Shown: piece after piece, positions 21,601 to 34,000 of the stretch
Numbering within the stretch: the stretch's first letter is position 1
Layout of the letters: each line of letters starts with the position of its first letter
DNA from: Cylicocyclus nassatus
Taxonomy: Eukaryota > Nematoda > Chromadorea > Rhabditida > Strongylidae
Direction of reading: 5' to 3'
DNA length: 64,000 bases
NCBI GenBank assembly: GCA_958299035.1
Contig: CATQJL010000001.1
Span: forward strand, 74,793,594 to 74,857,593
Translations under genes and position numbers: made by a program
The notes under the pieces: model-generated
Seen by the model: only the letters and a program-made list of their open reading frames with translations
What the model was told of the DNA's origin: nothing
Databases searched by the model: none

Positions 21601-24600
21601 TCCTCAATCAAATCTTAAGGAGCAAGAGTATGCCTCGCGACTGCACCAGCACGACCATCCCGATATGGAAGAACAAAGGAGATATAGCAAACTGCGCATC
21701 CTACCGACTAATCCGACTGATGAGCCACACTCTAAAAATCTTCGAAAGAGTAATCGAAACACGCCTTCGAGATATCATAGAGTTGTCACCAAATCAGCGC
21801 GGATTTGTGAAAGGAGTAGGTACAACTGACTCAATCCACTCCGCTCGGATAGTCATGGAGAAATACAGAGAGAAGCAGAAGGAATTGCATGCAGCCTTCC
21901 TGGACCTAGAGAAAGCCTTCGATAAGGTGCCCCATGAAGTCATATGGTGGGCCTTACGGAAACACAGGGTGCCGGAGGAGTACGTTCAGTGGATAAAGTT
22001 GATCTACCAACGCGTCAAGCCACGTGCAAACAGCTGCAGGGCAATCGAAAGAATTCGAAATCAAAGTTGGAGTACATCAAGGTTCAGTTCTCTCTCCCTT
22101 GCTCTTCATCACGGTGATGAACGCCGTGATGGAACCGCTCAGACGAGAACCCCCTTGGACACTTCTCTACGCAGATGATGTGGTCTTGATAGCAAGTACC
22201 AGAAAGGAGCTACAAGACGAGGTGCAAAACTGGAAAAATAGGCTAGAGTTTTATGGCCTGAAGCTCAACACTAGGAAGACAGAATATATGGAAGTGGGGA
22301 GACAAACTCCAGGTACCGTAAGCATCGATGGTGAAGAGCTAAAGAAGACAATGTCATACAGATACCTAGGCAGTCACATCTCAGCGGAGGGAGGCTTACA
22401 AGAGGAGGTCGCAGGCAGGATGAATACAGCGTGGATGAAATGGAGAACCTTGACAGGAGTTCTGTGCGACAGACGAATGCCAGTGCAATTCAAGTCCCAA
22501 CTGTACCGGACCGTTATCCGCCCAGCAGCACTGTATGGCAGTGAATGCTGGCCGTGTACGCGGAACGAGGAGCGCAAGCTCAGTGTCATGGAAACAAGGA
22601 TGCTACGATGGACCTTAGGAGTCACACTGAAGGATCACATCTGCAATGACACCATACGAGCGCGAATGAAAGTAGCTCCAATTGCCCAGAAAATGCAGGA
22701 AAAGAGGTTACGATGGTATGGGCATGTGCACAGAAGGGATGAAAGCCACATCACCAAGTTGGCCCTGGCTGTGGAGGCACCAGGCAAAAGGCTCAGAGGT
22801 AGACTCAAGATGAGGTGGATGGATAGAATCAAGGCCGACCGGCGAGAACTTGGTATAAACGAAGACCTTGCCTCAGATAGGATGACATGGAGACATCTGA
22901 CAAGGAAAGCAGACCCTGCTTAAGCGGGACACATGCGAGGATAAAAAAAAGGTTCCTTATCGCCCAAGTATGAAAACAGTGCAATCCCGGTTGCACAGCG
23001 TGCTTTCCCTGCCGAGAAAATCGCTTTCAAACTTACACGAGCAGGCCAATCTTACACGCATCTGGACGAATTGGCAATTTCCTTCTCATCATTGGAGGCT
23101 GCCCAACACAACGCTATAATTCTTGGGTCCTGCACAATTTAGCGTCGCCGGCCTTGCTCCACTCGTCCAGTTCCAAAGGGAAGGGCATTAAAAAACGCTT
23201 ATTTTCGCCGTTCTCAGTCTTTCAAAAGTGGACTTTCGGGATCAGCGTATTGAATAACCCCAGGTAAGCGCAAATTTGACTAGGTTGAAATTTGCCGAGC
23301 CACTGCCTTTAAAGAACAGATAAGATTTTTCCAAACAATTGGCAATGCTCAGGTGTTTGCTTTTGAGTTACAAATGCTAACGACGGATATTGAGATAGAA
23401 TTTCGATAGAAACTGCTCTAATTTTGCTCTTTACCTGTTAATGGACATGATTTTACGAGGGACAACCAGAGCTTAAATATGATAGGTTTCGTGATATCAA
23501 ATGAAGCACTGTTGACCCCGGATGGACACCTTAAAATCGAAGACTACTGCTATGAAAAGATGTTAGGAAGAGATATATTAGGTTGTTCCGAAAGTTCTAT
23601 CGTTTCATTTTTAATTTGTAACTTTCGCTACCTCAACGGATTTGCACCATTTCAACTGTATTTGGAAGCGTAAGTCTTTCGCTTTCGAATATTTTCCCTC
23701 CTAGCTTCTAATACATACCATACTGACTGCAGAGATAAAAATGGAAAAAGAAGACCATATAAACTTTTATCATTTTAAGTTAGGTCGCCAAAAACCTGTA
23801 CCACTGTGGAAAATTCTGAAAACGTATGTACATAGGTTTTTTGACCTGTTCTTACAACTGTGAAGAGTTTGTGCTGTTCGGATGTGCCCGTAAAAAGTTA
23901 TGATTTTCGGAAAAAGTACAAATTAATTAATTTTGGCATTTTCTGTAGTAACGTAAAAATTTGTAGCTTTTCACAGAGACGTCCAAACAGCACAAGCTTT
24001 TTACTGTTGCAAAGGGTAGATCAAAAAACTGTGCACTTACGTTTTCGGATTTTTCCGTGGCGTTTCACACTTTTGGCGACCTAACTTAAAATGACCGAAG
24101 TTTATGTGGTCTTCTTTTTCCATTTCTATCTCTGCAGTCAGTGTGTATTAGAAGCTGGGAGGGAAAGTATTCGAAAGCGAAAGACTTACGCTTCCAAATA
24201 AAATTAAAAGGATGCATATCCGTTGAGATAGCGCAAAATTACAAATTTTCAAAAAAGAAACGGCAGAACTTTCGGAACAACCTAATATGCCATAGCTTTA
24301 CTGCCTAGAACTTGTGAAAGCGAAACACATTGCACTTTGAACAAATCTAACGTTCCATTTTCAAGCAATCTTTAGTGATTGATTGCATGACTTCTCAAAT
24401 TATGAGGCTAATCTAGTAGATGATCAGTTCAACCATCACTCATCAAACGTAGTCATCAACAATTATCAAGCTTATTTTTCAACACAATAGTTCTGCCACC
24501 AGAAGTTTGATCTGTTGATGCTTAAATTTTTCTCTTCAACGCAGTTTTAGACGTATTTTTGAAGTGACCGGAGAACAGTGAATTCGGACGAGCATCCTAG

Positions 24601-25200
24601 ATCGAGGTTTGGACAAGTTGCTGCCTCTACTTTGCAACTGTTGAAGTGACTACTTCACCTTTTCTTTGCAGAGGTTGAAATCCCGATTCTACGAGCACAT
24701 GCTAATGCAGTGCAAAAAAGCTTCAGGTTCTCAATATACTCACCAGTAGAGGCCTTCTATATTTGGTTTTACTTCTCAAACTGTTCAAAGCATAGCACTT
24801 TTGCAAGGCGGACAAACGCAGTTAGTTAAAATCGATGGAAAATAAACGGGCGTTTTCATGCGAATAGTATTGGACTAAGATACTGACCGCTGTCGTTTCC
24901 TTTTCCTTTTCTCGTGGATTTGCTCCGAACGCGTCTTCGAGTCTAAAATGAGCGAGTACAAATAATTCATTATAGCTCAGATCAAATATAGGAGGTTTGG
25001 AAGATCATGACTAAATTGTTTAGAAAATGTTTGAAAAGACATATTAGCATCAACTGACAAGCAGTGAAAATTACACTAAGAATGAACAAGATACAACAAC
25101 TCTATTTCACACATCACAAACGCAGAGTCAGCTCACTTCTTCTGTTGACCAGCTTTATCATCTTCACGAGTAAGCTTTCCCTCTCAAACCACACTGACAT
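18684..25200 (-). CDS. Small paralogous protein, copy 3 (69 aa, 3 exons)
   Basis: Read on the minus strand: exon 1 25200-25137, exon 2 24942-24888, exon 3 18774-18684. All three join in frame with intron phases 1 and 2, the same as in the copies at 31028-35631 and 54234-57181. Exon 1 reads MSVWFERESLLVKMIKLVNR, exon 2 is strongly basic (EQIHEKRKRKRQR), exon 3 holds IEPMPTITEEEEIEF and ends VIRF. No signal peptide or membrane segment is obvious; the basic run could be a nuclear signal. The family is not recognised. Intron 2 is 6.1 kb and carries a mariner foldback, an RTE retrotransposon and a Tc1-like MITE, so expression is uncertain. This copy is the most diverged and has the shortest C-terminus. 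Confidence 0.65.
19025..19240. mobile_element. Tc1-like palindromic MITE, 216 bp
   Basis: CAGTCGAGTAGATTT at the left and AAATCTACTCGACTG at the right, flanked by TA (19023-19024, 19241-19242). Inner arms match over GCTTGCACAGAAGGTGAAATG with little change. It lies in intron 2 of gene copy 3. Confidence 0.85.
19761..19842 (+). promoter_or_regulatory. tRNA-like head of the RTE element
   Basis: A-box-like TTAGTCTAGTGGTTAGTG and B box GGGTTCGATTCC with about tRNA spacing. Its first base adjoins the target duplication, so it belongs to the element. It may act as an internal Pol III promoter. Arm pairing is imperfect, so it is not a working tRNA. Confidence 0.6.
19950..22923 (+). pseudogene. RTE endonuclease-reverse transcriptase, one frameshift
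   Basis: ATG 19950 starts a basic leader, then an apurinic-type endonuclease (RLATINMGTL, CIQETKWSG, GADLNGHVG and QHRPLLLDI, the last replacing the usual SDH). The reverse transcriptase follows (NGKATGPDDIPSEFWK, AAFLDLEKAFDKVPHEV, GVHQGSVLSPLLF, catalytic LLYADDVVLIAS). The C-terminal region has RWYGHVHRRDESHITKLAL and RGRLKMRWMDRI, typical of RTE proteins. The frame shifts by one near 22018-22024, between the RT palm and the QGSVLSP motif. Below that it runs open to TAA at 22921. Otherwise intact, about 990 codons. Confidence 0.9.
23150..23313 (+). repeat. Diverged half of a TTAA palindrome
   Basis: Ends CCACTGCCTTTAA like the right end of the element at 13808-14262 and shares TTTTCGCC and AAATTTGCC-like stretches. 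The left end is not found. Sequence like GATCAGCGTATTGAATAACC recurs in diverged form near 33447 and 41310. Confidence 0.4.
23578..24285. mobile_element. Mariner-type foldback, 708 bp (family C)
   Basis: TTAGGTTGTTCCGAAAGTTC and GAACTTTCGGAACAACCTAA, TA on both sides (23576-23577, 24286-24287). Interior TTTAAGTTAGGTCGCCAAAA is shared with 28987-29679. It lies in intron 2 of gene copy 3. Confidence 0.85.
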
Positions 25201-25339
25201 TAGCGTACAGTCAACAGCCAGACAAATACTTAGATTGTAGGTATTAATTGAGCTTCCACAGAGCTTTTGAATACACTATAGACGCGACGTCGATTTATGC
25301 AGTAAATCAAATAAAATGGCATTCGAAGGCAGCGCATTA

Positions 25340-25348
25340 GCCCCGCCT
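25340..25348 (-). promoter_or_regulatory. GC-box-like motif upstream of gene copy 3
   Basis: AGGCGGGGC on the coding strand, about 140-148 bp before the ATG at 25200. Copies 2 and 1 have GGGCGG-type motifs at the same distance. Confidence 0.4.
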
Positions 25349-25349
25349 C

Positions 25350-26785
25350 TCAACATCAGCGTTACCGCAGAAAAAAATTTGTTGAAAAAAAGCAAAAAGG
25401 AACGACATACACATGTGAAAGTTTGGATTCGAAATGATTGATAGCTGATAGTGATTTCAGTAATTGCATATGCAGCTATGATTCACATTAAGTTCCTCTG
25501 TTTTACTATTAAAAGTTGGACTAAGTAATATGGTGTTACCTTTTGTTTTACTTTTCCGTTAGCGAATAACTGCAATTTTTTTGCTGTCGCATGAAAATAT
25601 GATACAGCAGCCCTAGCAATGCGAAATTTCGTAAGAATTTTACAACTACTAAATGCCCTTTCATGCGAGATACTTTGCTAAGGCTTTCTGCATTACTTGT
25701 CTAACCATATCGATTTCCCTTCAAGTTGTCAGAATATTGCTTTAGAAATTTTGTTTTCAAAATGTTATACTCTTACAAAACCAGAAGTTCTATAAGAAGG
25801 TGAAGTTGTTGTGAAATGTTTGCTGCAGCTTGTAACTTTTTGAATGCATATGGGAGTAGGTGTAGGAAAACAGTCTGGTAAATTTGCCTACTTGGTTGGT
25901 TGTTTGAATCAGCTTCAGATCACCGCCTCTATTCTTCGCACTTCATCTCATCCATGGCTAATTAACTGATTGAAGCATTTCAGCAACAGAGTTTGCCCTA
26001 CCATTTGATTTTGGAATAGCTTGAAAAACTGAAAAGTGACATTTTGAATTAATTTTATCGCAGCAACAAGTACTTTGTTGTATCACATAGCAACATCAAA
26101 GAGGAGACTGTTGACGGACCATTAATAACAAAATTATTGCTCAACGTTTAACGTAATGAGCAAAAAAGTATTACGCTGCTGTTGTCAACATAACGATTTT
26201 CACAGTACACTCAATACTGGCTTACACAAGTTTCATGATCAAAAAACTAGAAGTTGATGACCAATGCGCATTAGATTTTATGAACAGAGATTCACATTGC
26301 ATGATTACGTCAAGAGGGGAATGTTCGGAGAATCACGCAACTATGACTTCACATCGTAACAGTGAATCAGCGAGCACTGCAAAACATAGCTGCTATATTA
26401 CTACGAAATTTATGACACGATTTGAGTAGTGTTCCGCATGTACCGTTATACAACGTGGTTGGCGAGACTATTTCAATTTTGCAATTAGCAGAGGTTCCTG
26501 CGCAGCTTTTCGAATTGGTATATATACACAACAGTGTTGTACAGCAGTATTGCGAAATCTTTTGAATTTTGGTTATCTTCCTTCATTTTTCCAGCTTTTT
26601 CTTGTCCATACTTGGTGGCTTGAGCGTCCAAAACCGTAGCACCATAGCAACTCGTGAATATGCGTAGGGAATAAATTTCTGGAAAAATCGGGATTTTATG
26701 GCTGGAGACAATAAAAAGACGAAAATACGCCAACATGATACAATGGGAACGTCGAAATTCTTGGAGCAGAATCAGAACTGGTATG
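25350..26785. other. Non-coding interval
   Basis: AT-rich sequence without supported genes or clear repeats. Minus-strand frame 26485-26970 (161 aa) overlaps the foldback at 26791 and has no recognisable domain. Confidence 0.45.
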
Positions 26786-26790
26786 TGCCA

Positions 26791-27263
26791 CTTACAAGGA
26801 AAGGATACTCGGTGACCGAAGCCATTAGGAATGGGATGTACCCCGTAAGATGCACCTCGAAACGCTGATTCTAAATCTGTGCTCGATATCTGCGAAACGA
26901 TCTTCTGAAGTAAGTTATGAACTTTTTTTCGTTGAAAATTTGCGTATTTTTGTTTAGTCAAAATCACCAAATTCGTTCTAGGTTACCGTTTGAAGCTATT
27001 GAAAGAAATTTTTAAAAGGAATACTATTGTATTACACCTATCTAAATAATATTCAGCATTTGAGAAGGAAAGAAAAATTTTCATCAATGATTTTGACCCT
27101 CCGCAGTAGTGCAAATTATTAATGAAAAAATAATCATAACTCCATCCAGGTTATCGTTTCGCAGATATGGAAAACAGATTTTGAATCAGCATTAAAAGGC
27201 GCATTTTTTGATATACAAGTCATTATGAATGGCCACGGTCACCAAGTATCCTTCCCTGGTTAG
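26791..27263. mobile_element. Foldback element, ~473 bp
   Basis: Ends CTTACAAGGAAAGGATACTC and its counterpart GTATCCTTCCCTGGTTAG. Inner inverted matches include ATCTGCGAAACGAT and CGCTGATTCTAAATCTG. Termini are related to those at 10013 and 10995. Confidence 0.65.
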
Positions 27264-27269
27264 TCTTGC

Positions 27270-28660
27270 TACCGTAATTGTAAAGGTATATTGAAAATGA
27301 GTCACAAATTTACACGTGGGCTGGCTAAGAAATTTGGTAATTTTTCTATTATATGTTTAACGATTGAAATGAATCATTCGTTATTATATCCTTTGCGGCT
27401 TTTCGCAAAAATGCTACTGGATGGGCCAGTTTTTTAATGACGCGTACTATTGGCTTACTCGGTAGAAGCTTTAGCCTTCGAAAGACTTTGTTACCTTTCA
27501 GCCTCATATATATGTATAAAGGGTAACCCAAAAAATGCCTACTGTTTGATTGTTAGTAACTCTCTTGTCATATACTCTTTCGAGACCTGTAGACACCATT
27601 TTTAGCTGACTTCAGCTTAGGTTCAAATTCACAGCATGGATCGGATCACCATCGCTTTCCATTATGTAGGATTACGAGGAACTTCAAGCATAAGGATCAC
27701 TGTGGATTACTACCCTTTTCGAAAAAAAAATCCTAAAAATTTGAAAAGTTGTGTACTAGAGTACTCATGCGCGGTGACTTCATTACTCGACTTCCTACAA
27801 ATTTTTGGAGGTTTTTGAAATTTTTTTTCCAAAAGAAATGGACGCAGGTGGATCCGGTAAACCTAGTGAATTGAGAACAGTGAAAAGGCAATGGTGGATT
27901 ACATTCATTATTGATTAACGTTTGCTAAATTGTCAAAATCTGCTCAGTACTTTTCGCCATGCAGTGCAGCGATAAAAATCTTTGAAAAATGTATGTTCTT
28001 TCAAGGTTGAGGATATAGTCGGAGCTGTTTGAGATACGAATATCGTCTGAGTTTTTGAAAAGCTGATTTCACAATTGTTTCTTTTATTTGTAGAGCATTT
28101 ATTTGAAAGAACATCAGTACAGCAGACTAGCAGCATATTCTGAATTTTTGAAAAGCTGATATTAAAGCGATTTTCGTTATTCGCAGAGCAATTCTTCGGA
28201 AGATTAGCAGCGCAAATGCGGATCAAACCGACATCTTCATTGTAAAATCATTCACTTGTTGCTAGATTTGCTAGATCATCCTCCATCTTCGCATAGATAT
28301 TAAAAGCAAATTAACCATGTACAAATGCTCTGTAGACGCCTATCTGATGCACCTGACATTTCTCATGAGATCCCAGTCGATACGCAGTTTGATAATACTC
28401 TTACTGTTTAGAACATCGTGAGCGCATATTTTGTATGATGAGACTAACACATATAAAGATTTGCATTCCGGAAGTCCTCACTTGAAGACATGTTGCCAGT
28501 CATCGAATCTCGCTTGGCGATCAAAAACGCGCAAGCTATGTCCATGCTTTGAGAGAAATACTGCGCTGATAGAACAAAGTAAAGGGTTGCTGCAGTACAT
28601 TACGGAGTACAGAATTTTTTACGTTATTGTGTAAGAAGTTCATAATAAGCGTAGGCTTAT
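27270..28660. other. Non-coding interval with a small tandem duplication
   Basis: Two diverged ~110-bp units at about 28045-28220 share TTTTTGAAAAGCTGAT. The 97-aa minus-strand frame over it is repetitive and not convincing as a gene. Confidence 0.4.
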
Positions 28661-28668
28661 TATTTTTA

Positions 28669-30345
28669 TTAGATTGGTCCGAAAGTTCGTGCGGCTTGCT
28701 GGACCTATTCTAAAACCGTTCAGAAAGATGATAGACAAATTCTTCAAACATCATCCAATGCAGAAATTCTTCCTCTTTCCAGCAGCTATGTTTGCGAAGC
28801 GGCTGTTTTGACGAGAGCTGAGATACTTGCCGAAAACTAGAACCCTATATTTTTACCATGTTTAATCGCTAATTTTCAGAATCTTCATTTCAGACTTCTG
28901 AAGGTGCTTTAATAACCTCCTGATAAGGCAAACCTTTTCAAATCAATGCAGTTTTTTGCATCTTTTTGGCAGGCTTTCTAGAGTTATTAGGTTGGCCCCA
29001 AAGTTCTGTCGTTTCATGTTCACAAATCTGTAACTACGCGAAATTTCAATGGATTTGCTTGCCTATAATTTTAGTAGAAAGAATAAGCCTTTCGCTGTCG
29101 AATGCTGTTCCGTGGAGCTTCTGTTTCATACTGGGTGCGGAGATAAAAATGGAAAACTAAGACCATATAAGCTTTGACCATTTTAAGTTAGGTCACCAAA
29201 AATCTGGAACGCTGCAAAAAAATCTGAAATCGTCAGTACATATGGCCTACCCTTTACATCCGTGAAAAGTTTGTGCTGTTTGGACGTCTCTGTGAGAAGT
29301 TATGAATATCGAGTTTACTATGGAAAACGCCAAAATTAATTAATTTGTCAATTTTCGCGAAAATCATAACTTCTCACAGAGAAGTCCAAACAGCACAAAC
29401 TTTTCACAGTTGCAAAGTGTAGGCTAAAAAACATATGTACTGACGATTTCAGATTTTTTTGCAGCGTTCCAGATTTTTGGTGACCTAACTGTCAAAGCTT
29501 ATATGGTCTTAGTTTTTATTTTTATCTCCGTTCCCAGTATGAGGCAGAAGCTCCACGAACAGCATTTGAAAGCGAAAGACTTATTCTTTCTAATAAAATT
29601 ACAATTAAGCAAATCCTTTGAAATTTCGCGGAGTTACAAATTTTTGAGAAAAAACGACAGAACTTTCGGACCAACCTAATACTAAAATGTATTTTTTGAA
29701 GTGACCAATTTTATATTTGGCTCATTCCCACCTCGCAAAACATCAGACGCTGAGCAGCTTACCGGATAGTTACCTTTTCTTCGCGAAACATGCGGTTTTT
29801 GCAGACAAAATCGCTGTACTTCCCAATCTTACCGATGCGCAAGGTTGAAGTTGAAATTCCAAAATCTAAGCATTTTCGTGCCGTAATCGCTCATCTACTT
29901 TGTAGCACTAGTGAGAGTAATGATCGACCTCTAGAATTTCAATATTTTGAATATTTCGCAGTGTTTGGTGTAATCATGTGTCACGCGATTTTCTCAAAAT
30001 TTAATGCTCTGGTAAAATAATTCAGCAAAATTCTAAAGAGGAAGCTGAAAAACTGCAAAAAATCGCATCAATATGCAGGTTTGCCCTATCAGGTGGTCAT
30101 TAGAGCACCTTCAAAAGTCTAAAATAAAAATTTTGAACATTAGCAAAAGTTAGAAATCGTAAAAATGAAGGGTTCTAGTTTTTAGCAATTATCTCAGCAC
30201 TCGTCGAAATAGCCGCTTTGTATACATAGCTGCTGGAAAGAAGAAGAAATTCTGCATTGGATATTTTTGAAAAATTTGTCTATCATCATTCTGAACGATT
30301 TTAGAATAGGTCCAAAAAGCGACACAAACTTTCGGACCTACTTAA
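28669..30345. mobile_element. Mariner-type foldback (outer), host of a nested element
   Basis: TTAGATTGGTCCGAAAGTT at the left, AACTTTCGGACCTACTTAA at the right, TA flanks (28667-28668, 30346-30347). Inner arms match over AGGTTTAGAATGG-type and AATGCAGAAATTCTTC stretches. About 690 bp of its length is a later insertion at 28987-29679. Confidence 0.8.
28987..29679. mobile_element. Mariner-type foldback nested in another (family C)
   Basis: TTAGGTTGGCCCCAAAGTTC and GAACTTTCGGACCAACCTAA with TA flanks (28985-28986, 29680-29681). Shares its core with 23578-24285 and 52899-53470, so three copies of this family lie in the window. Confidence 0.85.
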
Positions 30346-31027
30346 TATATTGAAGGCTTTCTGCTTTGCGGTTTTACATGTAGATTATATCTTTTTCGAC
30401 TTGACAACAAACGTGTTATCTCCTTTATTTCCGTAAGTGTCAGCGTTGATAATTGACACTGTGCAACATACAAGTAAAACAGAAATGAACAAGTATAATT
30501 AATTGTTGAACCCGTTGAGTAAGCAGGGATATACACAGCCTTGTCCTACATTGCTGAAACTCAAATTGCATGAAAATCAACATGTTTTTGTTAGGAGGCT
30601 TGGAAACACTTTGCACACTTTCTTCAAACAAACTCGGATTTCTTCTTCTTTCAAGTGCTAAAACCTTGGCGGTGAAATAGATGACATCATTGAGTTACGT
30701 GTGCAAAGCGCAATCGAGGCTTTCAGCTTTAAAAAAATGATACAAATATCATAATCAAAGACCTATTGAAGAACTCAGAAAACTAGAGAAGGAAAATAAA
30801 ACAGTAGGTATTCTTCTACAGCGAAATTCTCTTAATGTCGGGGGAGGCGGATACATAAATGTGATTCACCATCAATGCGGTGAAGCTGTAATTTCATATC
30901 TAAATATTTCCAAAATATGATTGTTTGGGATAGATTGTGATAGTCAGTTAATGTCTCGTACCTACTCAGTCTCGTGAGGCAATGGGTTTTGCTAGTGAAG
31001 GGAAGAAGAGGGAACTCGTATCGGTAA

Positions 31028-34000
31028 CTAGTGTTCGTGAGCTTCACGTAAAAAGCGTTCAAAATCTGAGAGTTCGAGCGAAACGAACGCCGATTCGTCT
31101 TCTTCCATGATTGTCGGCATAGGCTTGATGCGAAAAAGGTGCGACGACAGCAATGTTCTGGAATCACTGCTATGAATGACTTTTGACACAACATAAATTT
31201 GAATAATTTTCGCCAACGCATTAGCAGGAGCTCAGACATCTAACGATATACATGAACTCAGGCCATACTTTGCGAGATTTTGTCAGTTCTGTCACTATAT
31301 CATCTGAGGATTTGTCAAACGTCAGTTTGTGAGTGGTTTAAATGAGTAAAAAGTCTTTACTCCTTTACGCTCAATGATAAAATTTGTTGCAATGCGAAAG
31401 CTCAGTGCAACATGAAGTATATCTTGGCGCCTTTCCTCACAAAAAACGTCCGCTTTACCAGCAAATGACAGATTTCAAGCAGCCAACTTCAGCTCGGAAA
31501 CTTATCAACGACGTTAATTTGAAACGCTCTCTACACAATAATTTATGAGAATTCTTATTACGGCATTTGTTCCCCGATAATCAGAGCACGTTGATTACGC
31601 AACGGATTAATGCATTTAACTGAGCGCATTCCCTTCTTATTATAAAAACAAATTTTTAGAGCCATACTTTGACTGACATTATCAAAACTCTGCCTGTCAG
31701 CAGTCGTTGAATAAGCTCCGTACCAATCTTACAAACAAAGTTTGGTGCTTTAAACTACTAGCTTTTCCACCTGATGACTTTACTTGAGCTGGGTCTATGA
31801 AGTTTACATAAAGAGAAACAATTTGAATATCATTTATTTACTGTTAGCAAACTGCCGGACTCAAAAGTCTAAATGCCAGTATCTCATATTTGGATCAGTG
31901 GCTACTATCAAGCTGAATGAAAAACAAACTTTATTTTTCAAGAGGCGAGCAGAAGAAGGTGTTTACGTAAAACAACTCTTGCAATGTTCACCTACCTATA
32001 TAAAAACCAGAAAACTTAATCATAAACTTCTCCAGTTGTGCCGCAGTTCAACTTTCAGCCTATCAATCAATTCTCACTCATTTTGCGATGTTTGTAAATC
32101 TATAATTCTAGAGCATTTTGAGCACTACACGATCCTTATTGACTCAAGAACATGCAGTTTTGACAAGACTATTATTAGGTTGGCACATAAGTTTTGCAAC
32201 TTTTCCTATAATTTTCTTCTTACTAGATGTAGCACCCTCATTTTTTGGCATCGTGTAGAGTGTGACGTAAGCTGCAAGCCCGCGCAAACTGTTTGATTTA
32301 TGATACGTTGAAAAAAATTGCAGCATTTTTCAAAAACTCTTGAAAATCGAGGTTTCACGGTATTTTGGCAAACATGAAGCCGTACAACCTGATCAAACAT
32401 ATCATAAAGAAATCAGAGGCAGCATTTAGCTAGAAGTCGAGACATTGGAATCAGTAAAAAGGAAGTGAAATTTTAGGACAAACTAAAATGAGGAACCTTT
32501 GAGAAGTAGAACAAGTCAAATGTGTCAAGATTCGAAGACAATTTGTCAATAACTAAACCGCGAAACCTCAGAATTCACTAAGGCCCGTATGCACGTACAT
32601 CCCCGCGGGGAGGGGAGGGGATCTGAGAGGGGAAGCGTCATATCTCGCTAGTCTATGTATCTTTCTTCTTCTTCCTCTATCTTGGTTTTGAAGGTTCTCA
32701 TACACTGATACTTGCGCATAACGGATGCCAGCTTACTGCCATACAAGATTAGATATTCACTATTTCGTCTGATCCCCTGGGAATCCCCAGGGGATCACCT
32801 CACATTTTCAAAGTTATTTATCTTTCTGAAAACTCGATGAAAATGTTCTAAAATTGTACTATGGATATACTACAGCACTGCTAAACGTATTTATGGTAGA
32901 AATGAGTAAAATCTCAAGATATCAAAATTTTCGATGAACCGCTGCTCGCGAGCCAGGGATTATCGAAAAAATCAAAAACTTCAGATTCCATTTTTTCTGT
33001 CGAAAACATGCTCAGCAGTATCGTAGTATATCTTCAGTGCAATTTTGCAGCGTTTTCATTGATTTTTCACGAAGATAAATGACTTTGGAAATGTGAGTTA
33101 ATCCCCTGGGGATCCCCAGGGGATCGGAAAAATAGTGAATATTTAATCTTGTATAGCAGTAACCTGGCATCTATTATGCGCAGGTATAAGGATATGAGAA
33201 ATCTTATAAGCACGATAGAGAAGAAAAAAGAAAGATATCTAGAGCAGTGAGATATGGCGCTTCCCCTCTCAGATCCCCTCCCCTCCCCGCGGGGATGTAC
33301 GTGCATACGGGCCTAAATCCTTGCACAATGGGGTAATCCAATACGATGAACACGAATATCATATTCATTTGTTGCTAAGACAACATTCATTTTCTGACTT
33401 TACGAAGGAGACCTTTTACCGGGTCTCATTGTAGTGATTAGCATGTCGAATAACCCATAGGTCGAGTTTAAGCAAAGTCTGACGCAAGTTGAAAATTTTC
33501 TCATTGTACCGTAAATCTATCATAATCCATACATTAGAAATGGCAAAATTCGGCAAATTGTCCGCATTTGCAGTTTACTTCATAATCCTAATCTTGCCAG
33601 AAAATAAATGCGCTTGGATCATAAACACAAAAACTATATAAAAAGTTGCATTACTTGTTGCCAACCATAAAACAAAGTACTTACCGCTGGCGTTGCCTTT
33701 TTCTACTCTCGTAAATCTGCGCCAAGCATGCTTTTGAAGATTGAACTTGATCTAAAATGTAAAAGAATGACGTAACATCACTATACTTTGAAAATTATTG
33801 CATAATGGAACTTAAATAGTATGAAAGAATGGTTCTATGATGTAATTCAGATCTTCACAATCCGAACTACTCTCTCATTGTAAAATAGGACCTATCCGCA
33901 CATATTAGCTCGGAGTTTCGTCGGTTTATTCAATCGATCACGGAAACTCACAAAATACTGACATTAGTGACTTAAGTATCATTCGATTCAGATTCATCCT

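Larger units (their letters stand above)
19761..22950 (+). mobile_element. RTE-type non-LTR retrotransposon with tRNA-like 5' end
   Basis: Complete in outline: a tRNA-like head (19761-19842), a leader to 19949, one long endonuclease/RT frame (19950-22923, one frameshift), a ~20-bp 3'UTR and a short A tail. The 16-bp direct repeat GGTTCCTTATCGCCCA stands at 19745-19760 and 22951-22966, so the ends are exact. A perfect target duplication and a single frameshift point to a recent insertion. Confidence 0.9.
19325..23142 (+). pseudogene. Unrecognised ORF split by a retrotransposon
   Basis: A plus-strand frame runs from about 19325 (a first-codon ATG is at 19373) to the insertion point at 19745-19760. 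It resumes in the same frame at 22951-22966 to a TAG at 23140-23142, about 200 codons in all once the insert is discounted. A TATA-like TTCTATATAAAAC precedes it. The first part is helical and charged (DDLRTYTNKLEEILQKYEHY, EVRAGKQELQSKID), which is reminiscent of the N-terminal gag region of BEL/Pao elements, but no defining motif is present. It lies antisense in intron 2 of gene copy 3. Confidence 0.35.

Noticed and set aside
26485..26970. 161-aa minus-strand ORF
   Set aside because: Overlaps a foldback element and has no recognisable motif or splice context.
31784..32296. 170-aa plus-strand ORF
   Set aside because: Crosses a mariner terminus at 32175, lacks domains and lies antisense in an intron of gene copy 2.
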